A DNA stretch of 64,000 nucleotides from Corynebacterium kutscheri (GCF_000980835.1 NZ_CP011312.1:1550001-1614000); one strand, 5' to 3'; numbered from the stretch's first letter, positions 1-9,164 are shown. Translations and numbers: made by a program. Notes: a model not told the origin generated them from the sequence alone.

Positions 1-1
1 C

Positions 2-511
2 TTGCACCACGCCGGGGCAGTTCTTGCTTTTACTAATCCCACTTTGAACTCCTACCACCGGTTAGTTCCTGGTTTCGAAGCTCCTATCAATCTGGTTTAT
101 TCTCAACGCAACCGCTCTGCGGCAATTCGAATCCCAATTACTGGTGCTAACCCTAAAGCAAAGCGCATTGAATTCCGTGCTCCAGATCCTTCTGGTAACC
201 CGTATTTCGGCTTTGCGGCCATGATGCTCGCTGGTCTTGATGGTATTAAGAATCGTATTGAGCCTCATGCACCCGTCGATAAGGATCTCTATGAACTTCC
301 ACCGGAAGAGGCCGCTTCCATCCCTCAGGCTCCTACATCTTTAGAGACTTCATTAGCTGAGCTAGAAAAGGACAGCGACTTTCTTACCGATACCGGTGTC
401 TTTACTGAGGATCTCATCGAGACTTATATCAAGCTCAAGTACGATCACGAAATTACTCCTGTACGACTGCGCCCCACCCCACAAGAATTTGAAATGTACT
501 ATGACTGCTAA
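2..511 (+). CDS. glnA: Glutamine synthetase type I, C-terminal part (cut by window edge)
   Basis: This is the last 169 codons of a type I glutamine synthetase, which makes glutamine from glutamate, ammonia and ATP in the cytoplasm. The 5' part lies outside the window. Visible family motifs are [17 protein letters not shown] (substrate/ATP loop), the arginine-rich NRSAAIRIP, and [12 protein letters not shown]. The motif LYELPPEE near codon 97 holds the tyrosine that is adenylylated in the GSI-beta subtype, so activity is probably controlled by GlnE. The typical actinobacterial C-terminus ends in EFEMYYDC. The reading frame stays open to the window start. Downstream DNA is degraded, so this gene marks the edge of conserved chromosome. 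Confidence 0.95.
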   Translation: MHHAGAVLAFTNPTLNSYHRLVPGFEAPINLVYSQRNRSAAIRIPITGANPKAKRIEFRAPDPSGNPYFGFAAMMLAGLDGIKNRIEPHAPVDKDLYELPPEEAASIPQAPTSLETSLAELEKDSDFLTDTGVFTEDLIETYIKLKYDHEITPVRLRPTPQEFEMYYDC

Positions 512-633
512 TTTTTAGCACTTTTTAATGACCAGAACAAGCCTTATTTCAGCTGGTCGCAACTTCATGAGAATTCCGATGATTCTGCTGATTCCAATGT
601 CCCTGGGAGCGCATACGGGATTTTTATGAAATT

Positions 634-1114
634 GTGTGGGACCAACGGCATAAAACCCCACCGTTAAAACAAACGCTCAACCAACGGTGGGGATCTTTAC
701 CACCACAAGTAGAAAGACTGGACGCAACCCGATGGGAAACATACGCAACGTCCAGAAGCTACTCAGCCACATTCTCCGCCATGCAATCTGCACGTGGCCG
801 CACATCTGTTTCTGTGAAAGCTAGCTCAATTCGTTGAAGAATTCAGGAGGAAATTCATGCGTGAACGACTTCCGCGTAATGGACTCACCACCAATGAATG
901 AGCAGCGCGCGTTGGCTGCACTCCACAGGCCATTCGGAACTGGACTTCCGAGCCACATGAGAACTATCTCGCCCAAGCTGATGCAAAGCGCGAGCGCTTC
1001 CAGAACCTGCGCACCAAAGATCTTTCCATGCACAAGATTACAGCAGAAATCGGTTGTTCTGTGGGCACGGTTCACCGCTATGTGAAAGAAGATCAAGAGA
1101 CGGAAAACGCATGA
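634..1114 (+). pseudogene. Remnant of a plasmid-type replication initiator (RepA-like)
   Basis: Broken coding DNA is readable in pieces. A first block, frame of 634, reads WDQRHKTPPLKQ and then DATRWETYATS. A second block, in another frame, reads FVEEFRRKFMRERLPRNG and hits an internal TGA at about 899. After that stop the same frame reads AARVGCTPQAIRNW and ends with an HTH-like tail containing KITAEIGCSVGTVHRYVKED. These phrases resemble the C-terminal part of RepA/Rep proteins of corynebacterial theta or rolling-circle plasmids and related phage proteins. At least one frameshift and one stop make it non-functional. The family name is an inference from memory of the motif style. The HTH tail is the most secure part. 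Confidence 0.5.
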
Positions 1115-1249
1115 GCCAAACCAAATAAGCCAACAGGCAACATAATGTCCATTCTGTAAGCTATCGACATGGAAGAAAAAAGCTATCATCATTATTTTTC
1201 GGAAATGTCGTTCTTGAGTCACACATTTTAGGCACAGAAATTCGAATAT

Positions 1250-1456
1250 ATGCGATCTTATTCCGTGCGTCCCAGCCCAGATATCACCCTTTCTGTTCCA
1301 TTAAATGAACTGCAAGGGAAGCTCAATCTTGATCATGCTGACGCTCTAACCAAAAAAGTATTTGACTCCGTCGCCGAAGAACTAAACGAAAACTACCCAG
1401 GTGGACGTGAGCGTGCGGAAAAAGAGTTAAAAAATTGGATTATGCAAAGTAGCTAA
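1250..1456 (+). CDS. Small hypothetical protein (68 aa)
   Basis: Open frame of 68 codons encoding a charged, soluble, probably helical peptide (LNELQGKLNLDHADALTKK and then AEELNENYPGGRERAEK). No family is recognised and no good ribosome binding site precedes the ATG. Its amino acid usage is plausible for a real protein, but it sits in degraded DNA and overlaps the tail of the opposite-strand gene ending at 1453 by a few bases. Confidence 0.3.
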   Translation: MRSYSVRPSPDITLSVPLNELQGKLNLDHADALTKKVFDSVAEELNENYPGGRERAEKELKNWIMQSS

Positions 1457-1971
1457 TGAACATTACAGGGCAGATGAACTTCTTTTGAGATACCAAACCC
1501 GTGATGGCTTCCTGCAAAGATTTCCCCAGCAATACGGTAGTCATGCCCTGAAGTCGTTGGATTACATATTGTTTCTCCACGAACCGTTGCGTACCCACCC
1601 TCAGTAAACTGTTTGTAAATCTCACCTACAGTTTCGTAGACCAAACCAAGATGCTCTTCTTGAAACCTAATTCTTGCACTCAGGAGCAAAAAACCAGTTC
1701 CTGAACACCTAACATGTAAGCCATACGAGACAATCCCACCAGCTTCTACTTGAGGATTTGCACATATTCCAGTACACGCACCTGCCCCTATAGAACGAGT
1801 CAATACCTCATCATTCAACGTTTCATCTTCAAGGGTAAAAGTAAAACTTTCTCCAGGTTCTAGCTCAACCCGAAAAGATGATTCATCCGGTATTACAGGT
1901 GAGGTGGCCGAAGCCAAAGAAGAATCTTGCAACACTTTAGGAAAATATTTAACCTGCCTTATCAAAACCAA
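1453..1971 (-). CDS. Hypothetical protein (172 aa), possibly the C-terminal part of a decayed gene
   Basis: Open frame with a TTG start and no internal methionine. The protein is beta-rich and has four cysteines (ACTGIC, VRCSGTG, ETICNPT), which suggests an extracytoplasmic domain, but no signal peptide is present. The start overlaps the end of the upstream open stretch (1962-2120) in a different frame. The two may therefore be pieces of one membrane-anchored protein separated by a frameshift. No family is recognised. Confidence 0.4.
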   Translation of the reverse strand: MVLIRQVKYFPKVLQDSSLASATSPVIPDESSFRVELEPGESFTFTLEDETLNDEVLTRSIGAGACTGICANPQVEAGGIVSYGLHVRCSGTGFLLLSARIRFQEEHLGLVYETVGEIYKQFTEGGYATVRGETICNPTTSGHDYRIAGEIFAGSHHGFGISKEVHLPCNVH

Positions 1972-2431
1972 TAAACATTAGTTTCTCTTGCATCTTCGAT
2001 AGCAGCATTCTTATCCGAATTAAAAATCAGCACTATTTCTGCTGCCAGGTGAGCTTGCGCCGCAACAGTAGCTGGATTTGTGTCCTCGCGGGTCACCTCG
2101 CGACTCAGATTCTGACGCATATCCTGCACAACTAGTTAGGTTTATTTCGCATCTACCTGCGCCGCATCACTTTAGTGCATGAGGTGTGTAGATCTTTTGA
2201 ACGAAGCCGGAAACCGAAAGTCTAATTATCAGCAATAGGTATACCAATCGGCGTGATGTCGGTCTAACGACATTGATCATGCAGTTCAGGATTAGACGCG
2301 AAAAGCGGAACGAATCCAAGCAGAGTGCTGGTCGTGTCAACGATGGAATCCAGATCGACCAAGATAAGCACCTAAGCACCAATGACAGCAAGCAAAAGTA
2401 GGACCAGGGGGTTGCGCCGAAAAAATTTCAC
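1962..2431 (-). pseudogene. Decayed gene with N-terminal membrane anchor
   Basis: A GTG at 2431 is preceded by GGGAG on the minus strand. It starts a frame reading VKFFRRNPLVLLLLAVIGA, a basic N-terminus plus one transmembrane helix, followed by a TAG and then VLILVDLDSIVDTTS and LLGFVPLFASNPELH before further stops. In another frame an ATG at 2120 opens 52 codons (MRQNLSREVTREDTNP, then AAEIVLIFNSDKNAAIEDA) ending at 1962. The quality of these stretches suggests one former single-pass membrane protein now broken by stops and frameshifts. It may have continued into the 172-aa frame downstream. The family is unknown. Confidence 0.35.
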
Positions 2432-2609
2432 GGAGATCTCCCTGTGTTGGTTTGGATGTATCGATTTCACCGTGTGGTCAAAGCCACGCTGTGCAACTTA
2501 CCTTTTCGCCCAACCCGACTAGGTTGGATGTTAGCCATTCACCAAACGAAGGTCAGACCCAACGAATACAAATTCACTATCAGTTACGTATCACGACTAG
2601 GAGTGGTCT

Positions 2610-3011
2610 TTAATCAACATGCTCTAATGTGCGAAGCTTCTGCGAAAATACAAAACTAGGATACTTATCTTTTACAGAATATTCTTCATCCATGAAAAGA
2701 TAACTAGCTAATTTTTCCAAGTCTGGTGTGTCAATATGAAATTCCTTGTTTATCTGCATAAGGTTCGCTATGCAGTCGACACGGAAGAGTAACAATCCCT
2801 CAATATTTTCCCCCTTGTTTTCTTCTTTAAACTGATCTAGCAAAATTTCAAGTATTGTTCCTTCCTCTGAGGGGCTTACCTCTTGTGAAAAAAACAATAT
2901 CGATATAAATTCCTCTTGATTGGCTCGAGTTATTCTAGATTTATATATTTCATAAGCATCATTAATAGACTCTTCTCTAGCCAAAAAATATGTAGTAGAC
3001 AGTACTACCAT
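2610..3011 (-). CDS. Hypothetical acidic protein (133 aa)
   Basis: The ATG at 3011 is chosen because AGGAG lies 8 nt upstream; an earlier in-frame start at 3047 lacks one. The product is acidic and predicted helical (REESINDAYEIYKSRI, SEEGTILEILLDQFKEENKG, PDLEKLASYLFMDEE), with no signal peptide or membrane segment. It is more AT-rich than nearby housekeeping genes. It could be an immunity or antitoxin-type protein, which small acidic orphan genes often are, but no motif proves this. Confidence 0.5.
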   Translation of the reverse strand: MVVLSTTYFLAREESINDAYEIYKSRITRANQEEFISILFFSQEVSPSEEGTILEILLDQFKEENKGENIEGLLLFRVDCIANLMQINKEFHIDTPDLEKLASYLFMDEEYSVKDKYPSFVFSQKLRTLEHVD

Positions 3012-3398
3012 CTGAAAATTCTCCTGTGTGCAAAATAGAAGATGCAAAGGTTCTTATCACTGTTCACCATAGCTGCATCCGTGACTACCTCTTGGTATCG
3101 GTGAAAATTTCAAGTAAAAGCTATGACGTCCCAATCTAGAGTGCGTAGCAACATAGCCACCTACCCGGGCCGGGGACTAAGGGTGTGTAGGGACTTAGGA
3201 CGATAACGGTGTGATGACACGATGGGGGTGTTCCTATATAGTTTGTCAATCTTTCGGGTAGTTTCTGCAGGGGTGTTGTAGGTTTTTGAATCTGGTTCTG
3301 GTTGTTTGTTTTCAGGCAGGGGTCTTAACCGACTGGGGTTTCCCAGTCGGCTCTGTTGATCGTTTGTGAACCTATGCGGCGGTGGTCTCCGTTTAGGG
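3012..3398. other. Intergenic stretch next to the IS110 remnant
   Basis: No convincing gene. A GC hairpin (CCGACTGGG / CCCAGTCGG, about 3329-3350) lies just beyond the transposase remnant and may belong to the end of the element. The rest shows no open frame of note. Confidence 0.4.
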
Positions 3399-4484
3399 TT
3401 AGGGATCTCTGTAGTACTCGTGATTTTTCATCATGGCGAACAGCACGTTGAGTCGTCGACACGCTAAGGCGACAACGGCTGCGTTATGCCTTTTGCCTTC
3501 GCTGCGTTTTCGTTCGTAGGATTGCCGTGAACGCTCGTAGAATCTGATCGATGCAAAAAACGATTGCCATAGGGCGTTTTTAATTTCTTGTTTCCAGACC
3601 GATTGAGCGAATTGGACATAATTGACGTTCCAGACTGATTGGTCCTCGGTGATAGCCCAGCATAGGAAGCCAGATGGCCAGCGGTGGGACAATCAGAGAT
3701 ATCGCCAACCGTCATCAATATTTGCGCAGCCAACCTAGGGCCAATACCTGGTATCGACAAAAGGAGCTGGGTTTGCGGGATCCCCTGGATGAGCTCGATG
3801 ACTTGCGCTTCGACTTCTTTACGATGCTCAAGTTTTAAGTAGCGCATCTTTTGCCGACATGGTCGCACCTAACTCAGCGTATCGTGCACCCGCAATCTGA
3901 ACAGATTGACCACTGATAGTAGCAAATATCGCGTCGGTGACAGTTTCAGGATTACGAGACCAATGTTTATAAACAAAGGTAATAACACGGGTTTTACCTA
4001 GACGTTTTATTTTTGTTTGCCCTCCATACTTGGCTAGCAGGTGCAAGATCTATTTCCGGTGAATCATCTGTCCACGTAATACATGCTCAAACGCTAGATA
4101 TGTGCCGACCAATGCTGAACGGATCTGGTTGATCAGCCGTGTATAAGATCTGACCAGGTCTTCGTCGATACCGTTGAGCACCTTCAACTGTAGGAAGGCT
4201 TCTTCGACTCGGTCGACCTTTCTCAGTGATTCTGGAAGATTTTTACCAGCGTAGGCGATGATATAAGCATCTCTGACGTCTGTCTTTAAGTTACCAGCGT
4301 GAATACGCGATAGCTGACGCATTACCACTCCAGTAGTGGCTGCATACTCAGCGAGGATCTTCCGAAGCGACTGCTCGTGTTGGTTAATGCGTTTGGATAG
4401 GACCTGGTGGCCACTGGAATCGAGAACGCAAGCGTAGTGGAAATACGTACCGACATCCATGCCGATGACATAGTCGTATGTCAT
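3399..4484 (-). pseudogene. IS110-family transposase, frameshifted and internally deleted
   Basis: The intact start is the ATG at 4484, with AGGAGG 7 nt upstream. The N-terminus MTYDYVIGMDVG carries the first Asp of the RuvC-like DEDD catalytic domain. The motif LKTDVRDAYIIAYA carries the two later Asp residues. Between them about 25-30 residues normally present in the family (the DQP-containing segment) are missing, so the acidic Glu region appears lost. A stop near 4050 and frame changes follow. The C-terminal transposase_20 domain is readable in pieces: LLLSIPGIGPRLAAQIL, GHLASYAGLSPRTNQSG, and in a third frame ALACRRLNVLFAMMKN. The element cannot move by itself. IS110 elements encode a bridge RNA outside the transposase gene, and remnants of it could remain beside this copy. 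Confidence 0.85.
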
Positions 4485-5073
4485 CTTTGAACCTCCTAGT
4501 GATAGAAAGCGAATTTGGGACATTTCATCGCTGGTGGTCGGACATACTTCACGCTGGCATCCACATTACTTTGAGACCTCGCACATAATTGAGCGGGTCA
4601 GGTTCCTATTAGCAGTTGGGAGTATGTTACTGCCTTTGGCGGCATCACCCCCCCCGGATCATTTTCAGACAGGGATAGAAATAAGCCATACCAAAGCCAG
4701 TGACTAGTTTCATCTCCCCGAGAGGAAAGAGGGAACGAAACAAACATAACCCACCCCTGAAACAGGGAATAGCCTATGAAGCTACGGTGCCCTCAAACGG
4801 AACTGCTAACAACGTAATGGGAAGAAGTGGGACACTTAGGAGGCTTAGCAGGCTATCTGGGCACGCCAGTTAGAGAAGCTCACTTCGCTTGCACTAGAAA
4901 GACTTTATTCAGGAAACCCCCGGAAAAATCTGACTTGGTTCTTTTGCTACTTTGAACACGCCGAGGAAATAAACCCTACCGCGCACACGTATTGTGCGAA
5001 AGTCACCCTATGAGACCAACCAGCCGCTTTGAGCAAGCTCTGACTACCACGGCACTGTTATGATGCTACTATC
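4485..5073. other. Non-coding stretch upstream of the IS110 remnant
   Basis: Contains the 5' flank of the transposase remnant, where an IS110 bridge-RNA region would be expected in one arm of the element. It also contains a short open stretch at about 4850-5013 (+) reading ARQLEKLTSLALERLYSGN and then FFCYFEHAEEINPT, perhaps a gene fragment. The last 45 bases carry the promoter of the next gene. No intact gene is seen. Confidence 0.35.
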
Positions 5074-5340
5074 ATGAAAACATTTTCCAAACCGCTCCAA
5101 AACACCCTCATTGTTTGGATTACTTCAGTTCCGCTTTACCTATACCTAGGTATACCTTGGTGGTTCTACCCATTATCACTAGTTTTATTATTACTTTCAC
5201 TACTGTTTTGGTTAAATATCTTCCCCCAGAACCCTGCCTCTTCATCCCTTAAAATCAACAACGTACGTCCATATACTTTTATAATTTCTGGGATTTTTGC
5301 AGCATTAATAGTCATATACGCCGCTTACTTGTTTTATTAA
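5074..5340 (+). CDS. Small membrane protein (88 aa)
   Basis: Predicted integral membrane protein with about three hydrophobic segments: LIVWITSVPLYLYLGIPWW, FYPLSLVLLLLSLLFWLNIF and FIISGIFAALIVIYAAYLF. No family is recognised. There is no Shine-Dalgarno. Instead TATGAT at 5059-5064 lies 9 nt before the ATG, so the mRNA is probably leaderless, as is common in corynebacteria. It stands alone between the IS110 remnant and a broken small gene. Confidence 0.5.
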   Translation: MKTFSKPLQNTLIVWITSVPLYLYLGIPWWFYPLSLVLLLLSLLFWLNIFPQNPASSSLKINNVRPYTFIISGIFAALIVIYAAYLFY

Positions 5341-5500
5341 CACATATATCGATAAGTAACACCGACCAATTCTTTTACTTCGCAAAGATAACGCTATTGC
5401 AAACAAGTGAAAGGAATAATTACGCAAAGCCATTACGCCTATTTACAGGGTTACTGTCTACTGCCCCGATAATTGCTGACAGGATAGCGTGACGGGCAGT

Positions 5501-5840
5501 ATGAACCAATCAGAAATAGATGCACTTACCCAGCGCATTGAGCAGCTTGAACTTAACCAAGCAAGACTCATCATACTGCTTAGTGATGCCCCAGAAAGAC
5601 ATAAAGCCTTCGATAGAGCCTGCTATGAAGCTAATTTAACTTTCGAACAAGAAACACAAGTTCGACAAACCATCGTAGATTTTTCTCGAATCAGACAAGA
5701 CAGACATTAATGAACTTCATACAAGCGTTGAAGCAATTGTAGGGTATGCGCTTGGTGCTACAAGGCTTATTTCAGGATTCAAAGTCCGCGACACAGCAAA
5801 AGAACGCTGGAAACAAATAGACCCAAACGACGATTTCTAG
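5501..5840 (+). pseudogene. Small helical hypothetical protein, apparently frameshifted
   Basis: The first frame (ATG 5501, or GTG 5489) encodes a coiled-coil-like peptide (ALTQRIEQLELNQARLIILL, then RACYEANLTFEQETQVRQT) and stops at 5710. The next frame, open across the junction, continues with SDKTDINELHTSVEAIVGYA, then ATRLISGFKVRDTAKERWKQ, and stops at 5840. Joined, they would make a protein of about 112 aa. The break lies near 5690-5710. Alternatively the 70-aa ORF is complete and the second stretch is meaningless. The function is unknown. Confidence 0.4.
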
Positions 5841-6068
5841 ACGCACTCAAGCCCAACCATTAGGACAGACATTCTTACTCTAAACAGCTGCTTACTCATC
5901 TAGTGCTACATGCTCTTTCCTACTTCAGTACATCTAGTACGGCAAAAACTTACCCATCTTACAAAGGCAAGCATCATAAATAACCCGTAAGCGCTGGATA
6001 CTCCCACTACCCAGCCCTTACGGATTTAGCTTACTTATGCACTCAGGTCAGCGTCGATAAGCGCGAAA

Positions 6069-6965
6069 TTAAAATAACTTATTTGCCATAGCAGCACGTG
6101 CGGAAATCACTCTAGGATCGGTTGGCTCAAACAGAGCAAACAACTCTAATAATCGTGTACGCGCTGCGTCGTTAGGTAAGAAAGTTATTAGCCGTTCGAA
6201 AGCCAATTCTGGAAGGCCAGCAGCAATATGGTGATCGGCAGCTGCACAGGCTAGCTCGATATCATCTGGATTAGCATCAGCAGCCACAACTGGATCAGTA
6301 CTGTGATCTGCCTGCTGTAATCTAGCTAATAGGCGGGCATTGTCTCGTGCTTTTAATGCCATAGCGTTTTTCGGTTCTTGCACCAAAATTGCATCATAAA
6401 CTGCAATGGCAGCGTCAAAATCACCATTGTTTAATGCTTGGGTTGCTGGTGCAAAACGAGGATCTTCTGCTGGCTCGGTATCCTCATCTTCTGGTAGACC
6501 AGTTAGTTGTCCAGCAACCGCCTCTACAACTGCTGCACTCCACTTTTCTAATGCTTCCTTAGGCTGTCCGCCTTCAAAATTAGCAATTGGCTGTCCAGAA
6601 GCAATCGCTACCACAGTAGGAAGGCCTTGGATGCCAAACATTTGCGCGACCTGTGGGGTTTGATCTGCATCAACATACCGGAATACAAAGCTTGGCGTAG
6701 CATTCTGCGTTGCAGTTACAAGCTGGCTAAAATCTGCTCTTAACTGTTCCGATTCTGGACTGCGTGAAGTACCAATGAGCACAATAACTGGAACTTGCGT
6801 CGAGCGCTTGATTAATTCCTCCTCGACATTGTCCATGCTCAAAGTCAACACACCCGCTACACCGCCAGCCATAGTGGTGTGAGCAGCATTAGCCCTAGCA
6901 TCGGCACGAGCTTTTACCTCACCTAAATCAATGGCACCAGCTACAAAACGATTCGGTGTGGTCAT
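6069..6965 (-). CDS. Thioredoxin-fold/TPR protein, YbbN (CnoX)-like
   Basis: Residues 45-155 form a thioredoxin-like domain and the C-terminal half holds TPR-type helices (ALNNGDFDAAIAVYDAIL, PELAFERLITFLPNDAAR). This architecture matches the YbbN/CnoX family, which acts as a holdase that delivers clients to GroEL/DnaK and can protect thiols. The active-site CxxC is replaced by SRSP (67-70), so this copy cannot act as a disulfide reductase. The cis-proline loop GIQGLPTVV (P116) is retained. At 298 aa it has normal length. Its ATG overlaps the stop of the upstream gene by one base (TAATG), implying translational coupling. Confidence 0.85.
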   Translation of the reverse strand: MTTPNRFVAGAIDLGEVKARADARANAAHTTMAGGVAGVLTLSMDNVEEELIKRSTQVPVIVLIGTSRSPESEQLRADFSQLVTATQNATPSFVFRYVDADQTPQVAQMFGIQGLPTVVAIASGQPIANFEGGQPKEALEKWSAAVVEAVAGQLTGLPEDEDTEPAEDPRFAPATQALNNGDFDAAIAVYDAILVQEPKNAMALKARDNARLLARLQQADHSTDPVVAADANPDDIELACAAADHHIAAGLPELAFERLITFLPNDAARTRLLELFALFEPTDPRVISARAAMANKLF

Positions 6966-7288
6966 TATTTTTCTCCTTCGTTTTCTGCCTGCGCTAAATG
7001 ACGCTCTACACTATCCACTTTGGTTTTAATCTGATTACTATGGCCAGGTCTAATATCGGCTTTTATAACTAAACTCGCTCGTGGTGATACTGCAAGCACG
7101 GCATCAGTTGCCTGCTTGATAACCGCCATTACCTCATCCCACTGCCCTTCAATCAAAGTAAACATGGCATTGGTCTCGTTAGGTAATCCAGATTCACGTA
7201 CTACTCGTACCGCAGCAGAAACAGCCGCTGCCATATCAGCACTAGTATTATCCACCACGGTAGGCGCTACCGAAAAAGCAACAATCAT
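6965..7288 (-). CDS. MTH1187-family (thiamine-binding/DUF77) protein
   Basis: This 107-aa protein begins MIVAFSVAPT and contains SGLPNETNAMFTLIEGQWDE, typical of the MTH1187/YqgV family of ferredoxin-like fold proteins. Some members bind thiamine or HMP. It is cytoplasmic. The start at 7288 is chosen over an upstream ATG at 7339 because family members start with MIVAFSV. TAGACT lies 7 nt upstream of this ATG, suggesting a leaderless transcript. It is the first gene of a two-gene operon with the YbbN-like gene. Confidence 0.75.
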   Translation of the reverse strand: MIVAFSVAPTVVDNTSADMAAAVSAAVRVVRESGLPNETNAMFTLIEGQWDEVMAVIKQATDAVLAVSPRASLVIKADIRPGHSNQIKTKVDSVERHLAQAENEGEK

Positions 7289-7481
7289 GGCGCCAAGTCT
7301 ACTGTTGTTTCTCTTGCCGCGAATACTTTTGCTTTTCATCTAGATAGCTAGGCTAATCTAGCCAACGTTCTTCTTTATTTCTTTAACCAACCCATAAAAC
7401 TATTACTTAATCTGTGAATAATTAAACAAATAGCTACTTTTTCAAGACAGCATTGTGAGGATCTCGCTACACTCGACAACC

Positions 7482-7940
7482 ATGAGTAACGATATTTCCT
7501 CCATTGATATCCCCCACGAGCTTGTTATTTGCCTCGATCACGTAGGCATTGCTGTGCCCGATCTAGATCAGGCAGTTGAGTTCTACCGCAGTGCTTTTGG
7601 CTGGGTTAACCACCACCAGGAAACCAACGAAGAACAAGGCGTTACCGAAGCCATGGTTGGTCCAAAGAACCTCAAAGAAACTGACGGTATGATCCAGCTT
7701 CTTGCTCCACTCAATGAGGATTCCACCATTGCAAAGTTCATTGAAAAGAAAGGTCCTGGCCTTCAGCAGATGTGCCTGCGTACCTCCGACATTGATGCAC
7801 TAAGCAAGCACCTCACCAAACAGGGTGTACGCCTGCTTTACCCAGAGCCAAAGCGTGGCACCGGTGGAGCTCGTATTAACTTCGTTCATCCTAAAGATGC
7901 CGGTGGCGTATTACTAGAGATCACCGAGCCAGCTTCCTAA
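7482..7940 (+). CDS. mce: Methylmalonyl-CoA epimerase
   Basis: Vicinal-oxygen-chelate/glyoxalase-fold protein of 152 aa. CLDHVGIAVPDLDQAVEFYR gives the N-terminal beta-alpha unit with a metal-binding His, GPGLQQMCLRTSDID carries the family's second module, and GGVLLEITEP near the C-terminus provides the metal-ligand Glu. It interconverts (R)- and (S)-methylmalonyl-CoA in propionate and odd-chain metabolism. The start is the ATG at 7482, with TACACT 8 nt upstream (leaderless type), rather than the earlier GTG at 7455. It is monocistronic and ends at a strong terminator. Confidence 0.88.
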   Translation: MSNDISSIDIPHELVICLDHVGIAVPDLDQAVEFYRSAFGWVNHHQETNEEQGVTEAMVGPKNLKETDGMIQLLAPLNEDSTIAKFIEKKGPGLQQMCLRTSDIDALSKHLTKQGVRLLYPEPKRGTGGARINFVHPKDAGGVLLEITEPAS

Positions 7941-7956
7941 TACGGCTAATATATCC

Positions 7957-7987
7957 GGCCTCTCATTATTCGAGAGGCCATTTTTTA
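7957..7987. terminator. Rho-independent terminator after mce
   Basis: An 8-bp GC-rich stem (GGCCTCTC / GAGAGGCC) is followed by TTTTTT. It lies between convergent mce and the minus-strand lipoprotein gene. Confidence 0.85.
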
Positions 7988-8051
7988 TGGCCAGGATTTC
8001 ACACTATTAGCGTTAGAGCGATTGATTTTTAAAGACACTACTTTTGACTAG

Positions 8052-9164
8052 TTATAGTGTTCGCGATATCGATGAAATTCCACAAGCATCGTCTGAGCAG
8101 GCCTTTTTTTCATATTTCAAGCGAGCTACGACCAACTCTGGCTTATCCCATCGACTTATTTCAATACAATCTTTTTGTCGAATTCCTAATAGTGCCTCGG
8201 TCGAAAAGTTAACTGGTATGTAGGCCTTTGCGTTAAAAGATCGAATGTTCCCAGTTTTTTCTGGCAGATGCGTATCTCTGTGGTTGATAAATACGTTGCC
8301 ATTAATGTCGATAAAGCCATTTTCACCGAAAGGCAAGCTTTGTGTTATCGCAAAGTCTTCATGAAGGTTCATCGAAAAATGGGTAACTTTTTGAATCGTT
8401 AATTCATCATCATCACCGATCCGAACCTCAAATGACTTAAAGTCCGTTCTCTCTCCTTTAGTTATTCCCTCCAATACTTCAAATACTCCATTGCCTAAAT
8501 AATTAACATGTGGATATTTAAAATCGGGGATATTTTCGTCATATCCAAGCGGGAAGTTGATTTTCTTGATTGATCCGTCGTTACGAATCAAGACTAAATC
8601 TTTTTCATAACGCTCTCCTTCGTAGGAGTCGCCAACGACAAGTGCCGCTTCCTCCCCTACTGCAAGAGAATGAGGAACAGTTGGGACTGTGCCTTTGGAA
8701 GTAGATTCTTCGTAAAATGCAACAAAAGAATGATGAAATTCAGCTGAATTAGAATCATTGATAATGGCTATGGCCAGATTTCCGTTGGGGGAGCTTCCAT
8801 AAAATGAGACCGGACTCTCTTTCAGGAAAGACACTTTTTGTGTCCCATCTCCAAGGTTATTTATTGAACCTGCAAAATAACCGTAACTACCCTTTCGCGT
8901 AGCAAGAGCAACCGGAGCCCAGCTCCCCTGTCCTTGTAACCATCCAAGCTGCTGGCCAGAAGGAGAATAAAGGTAGTAGGAATTATCAATCTTAGAAGAA
9001 TATGGCTCCATAATAGGCCCATAAGAGACTATGAAATTTCCAGGGGAAGTCCACAACTTCTCACTTTCAGAATATTGCTGAGCATCTGAGCATCCTACAA
9101 AAACCATGCATGCAATAGACACGATTATCCACAAGACACGTTGTGGTCTTGAAAAAATCTTCAT
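8052..9164 (-). CDS. Exported lipoprotein, function unknown (370 aa)
   Basis: The N-terminus is a lipoprotein signal: a basic start, hydrophobic core VLWIIVSIACMVFV and lipobox VFVGC (Cys 25). The mature part is beta-strand rich with repeated S/G-Y-F/G turns (GQQLGWLQGQG, KGSYGYFAGSINNLGDG) and could be a beta-propeller-like extracytoplasmic domain. No family is recognised. It starts 20 nt after the stop of the LGFP/peptidase gene and is probably cotranscribed with it. It might be a partner, inhibitor or immunity lipoprotein for that enzyme, but this is inference from gene order. The base composition is AT-rich. Confidence 0.75.
   Translation of the reverse strand: MKIFSRPQRVLWIIVSIACMVFVGCSDAQQYSESEKLWTSPGNFIVSYGPIMEPYSSKIDNSYYLYSPSGQQLGWLQGQGSWAPVALATRKGSYGYFAGSINNLGDGTQKVSFLKESPVSFYGSSPNGNLAIAIINDSNSAEFHHSFVAFYEESTSKGTVPTVPHSLAVGEEAALVVGDSYEGERYEKDLVLIRNDGSIKKINFPLGYDENIPDFKYPHVNYLGNGVFEVLEGITKGERTDFKSFEVRIGDDDELTIQKVTHFSMNLHEDFAITQSLPFGENGFIDINGNVFINHRDTHLPEKTGNIRSFNAKAYIPVNFSTEALLGIRQKDCIEISRWDKPELVVARLKYEKKACSDDACGISSISRTL

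Noticed and set aside
657-692. Stem CCCCACCGTT / AACGGTGGGG as the glnA terminator
   Set aside because: It lies about 145 bases past the stop inside the Rep-like relic, has a 16-nt loop and no T-run, so I did not call it.
2444-2659. Plus-strand 71-codon open frame
   Set aside because: No ribosome binding site, poor amino acid pattern, and overlap with better minus-strand candidates.
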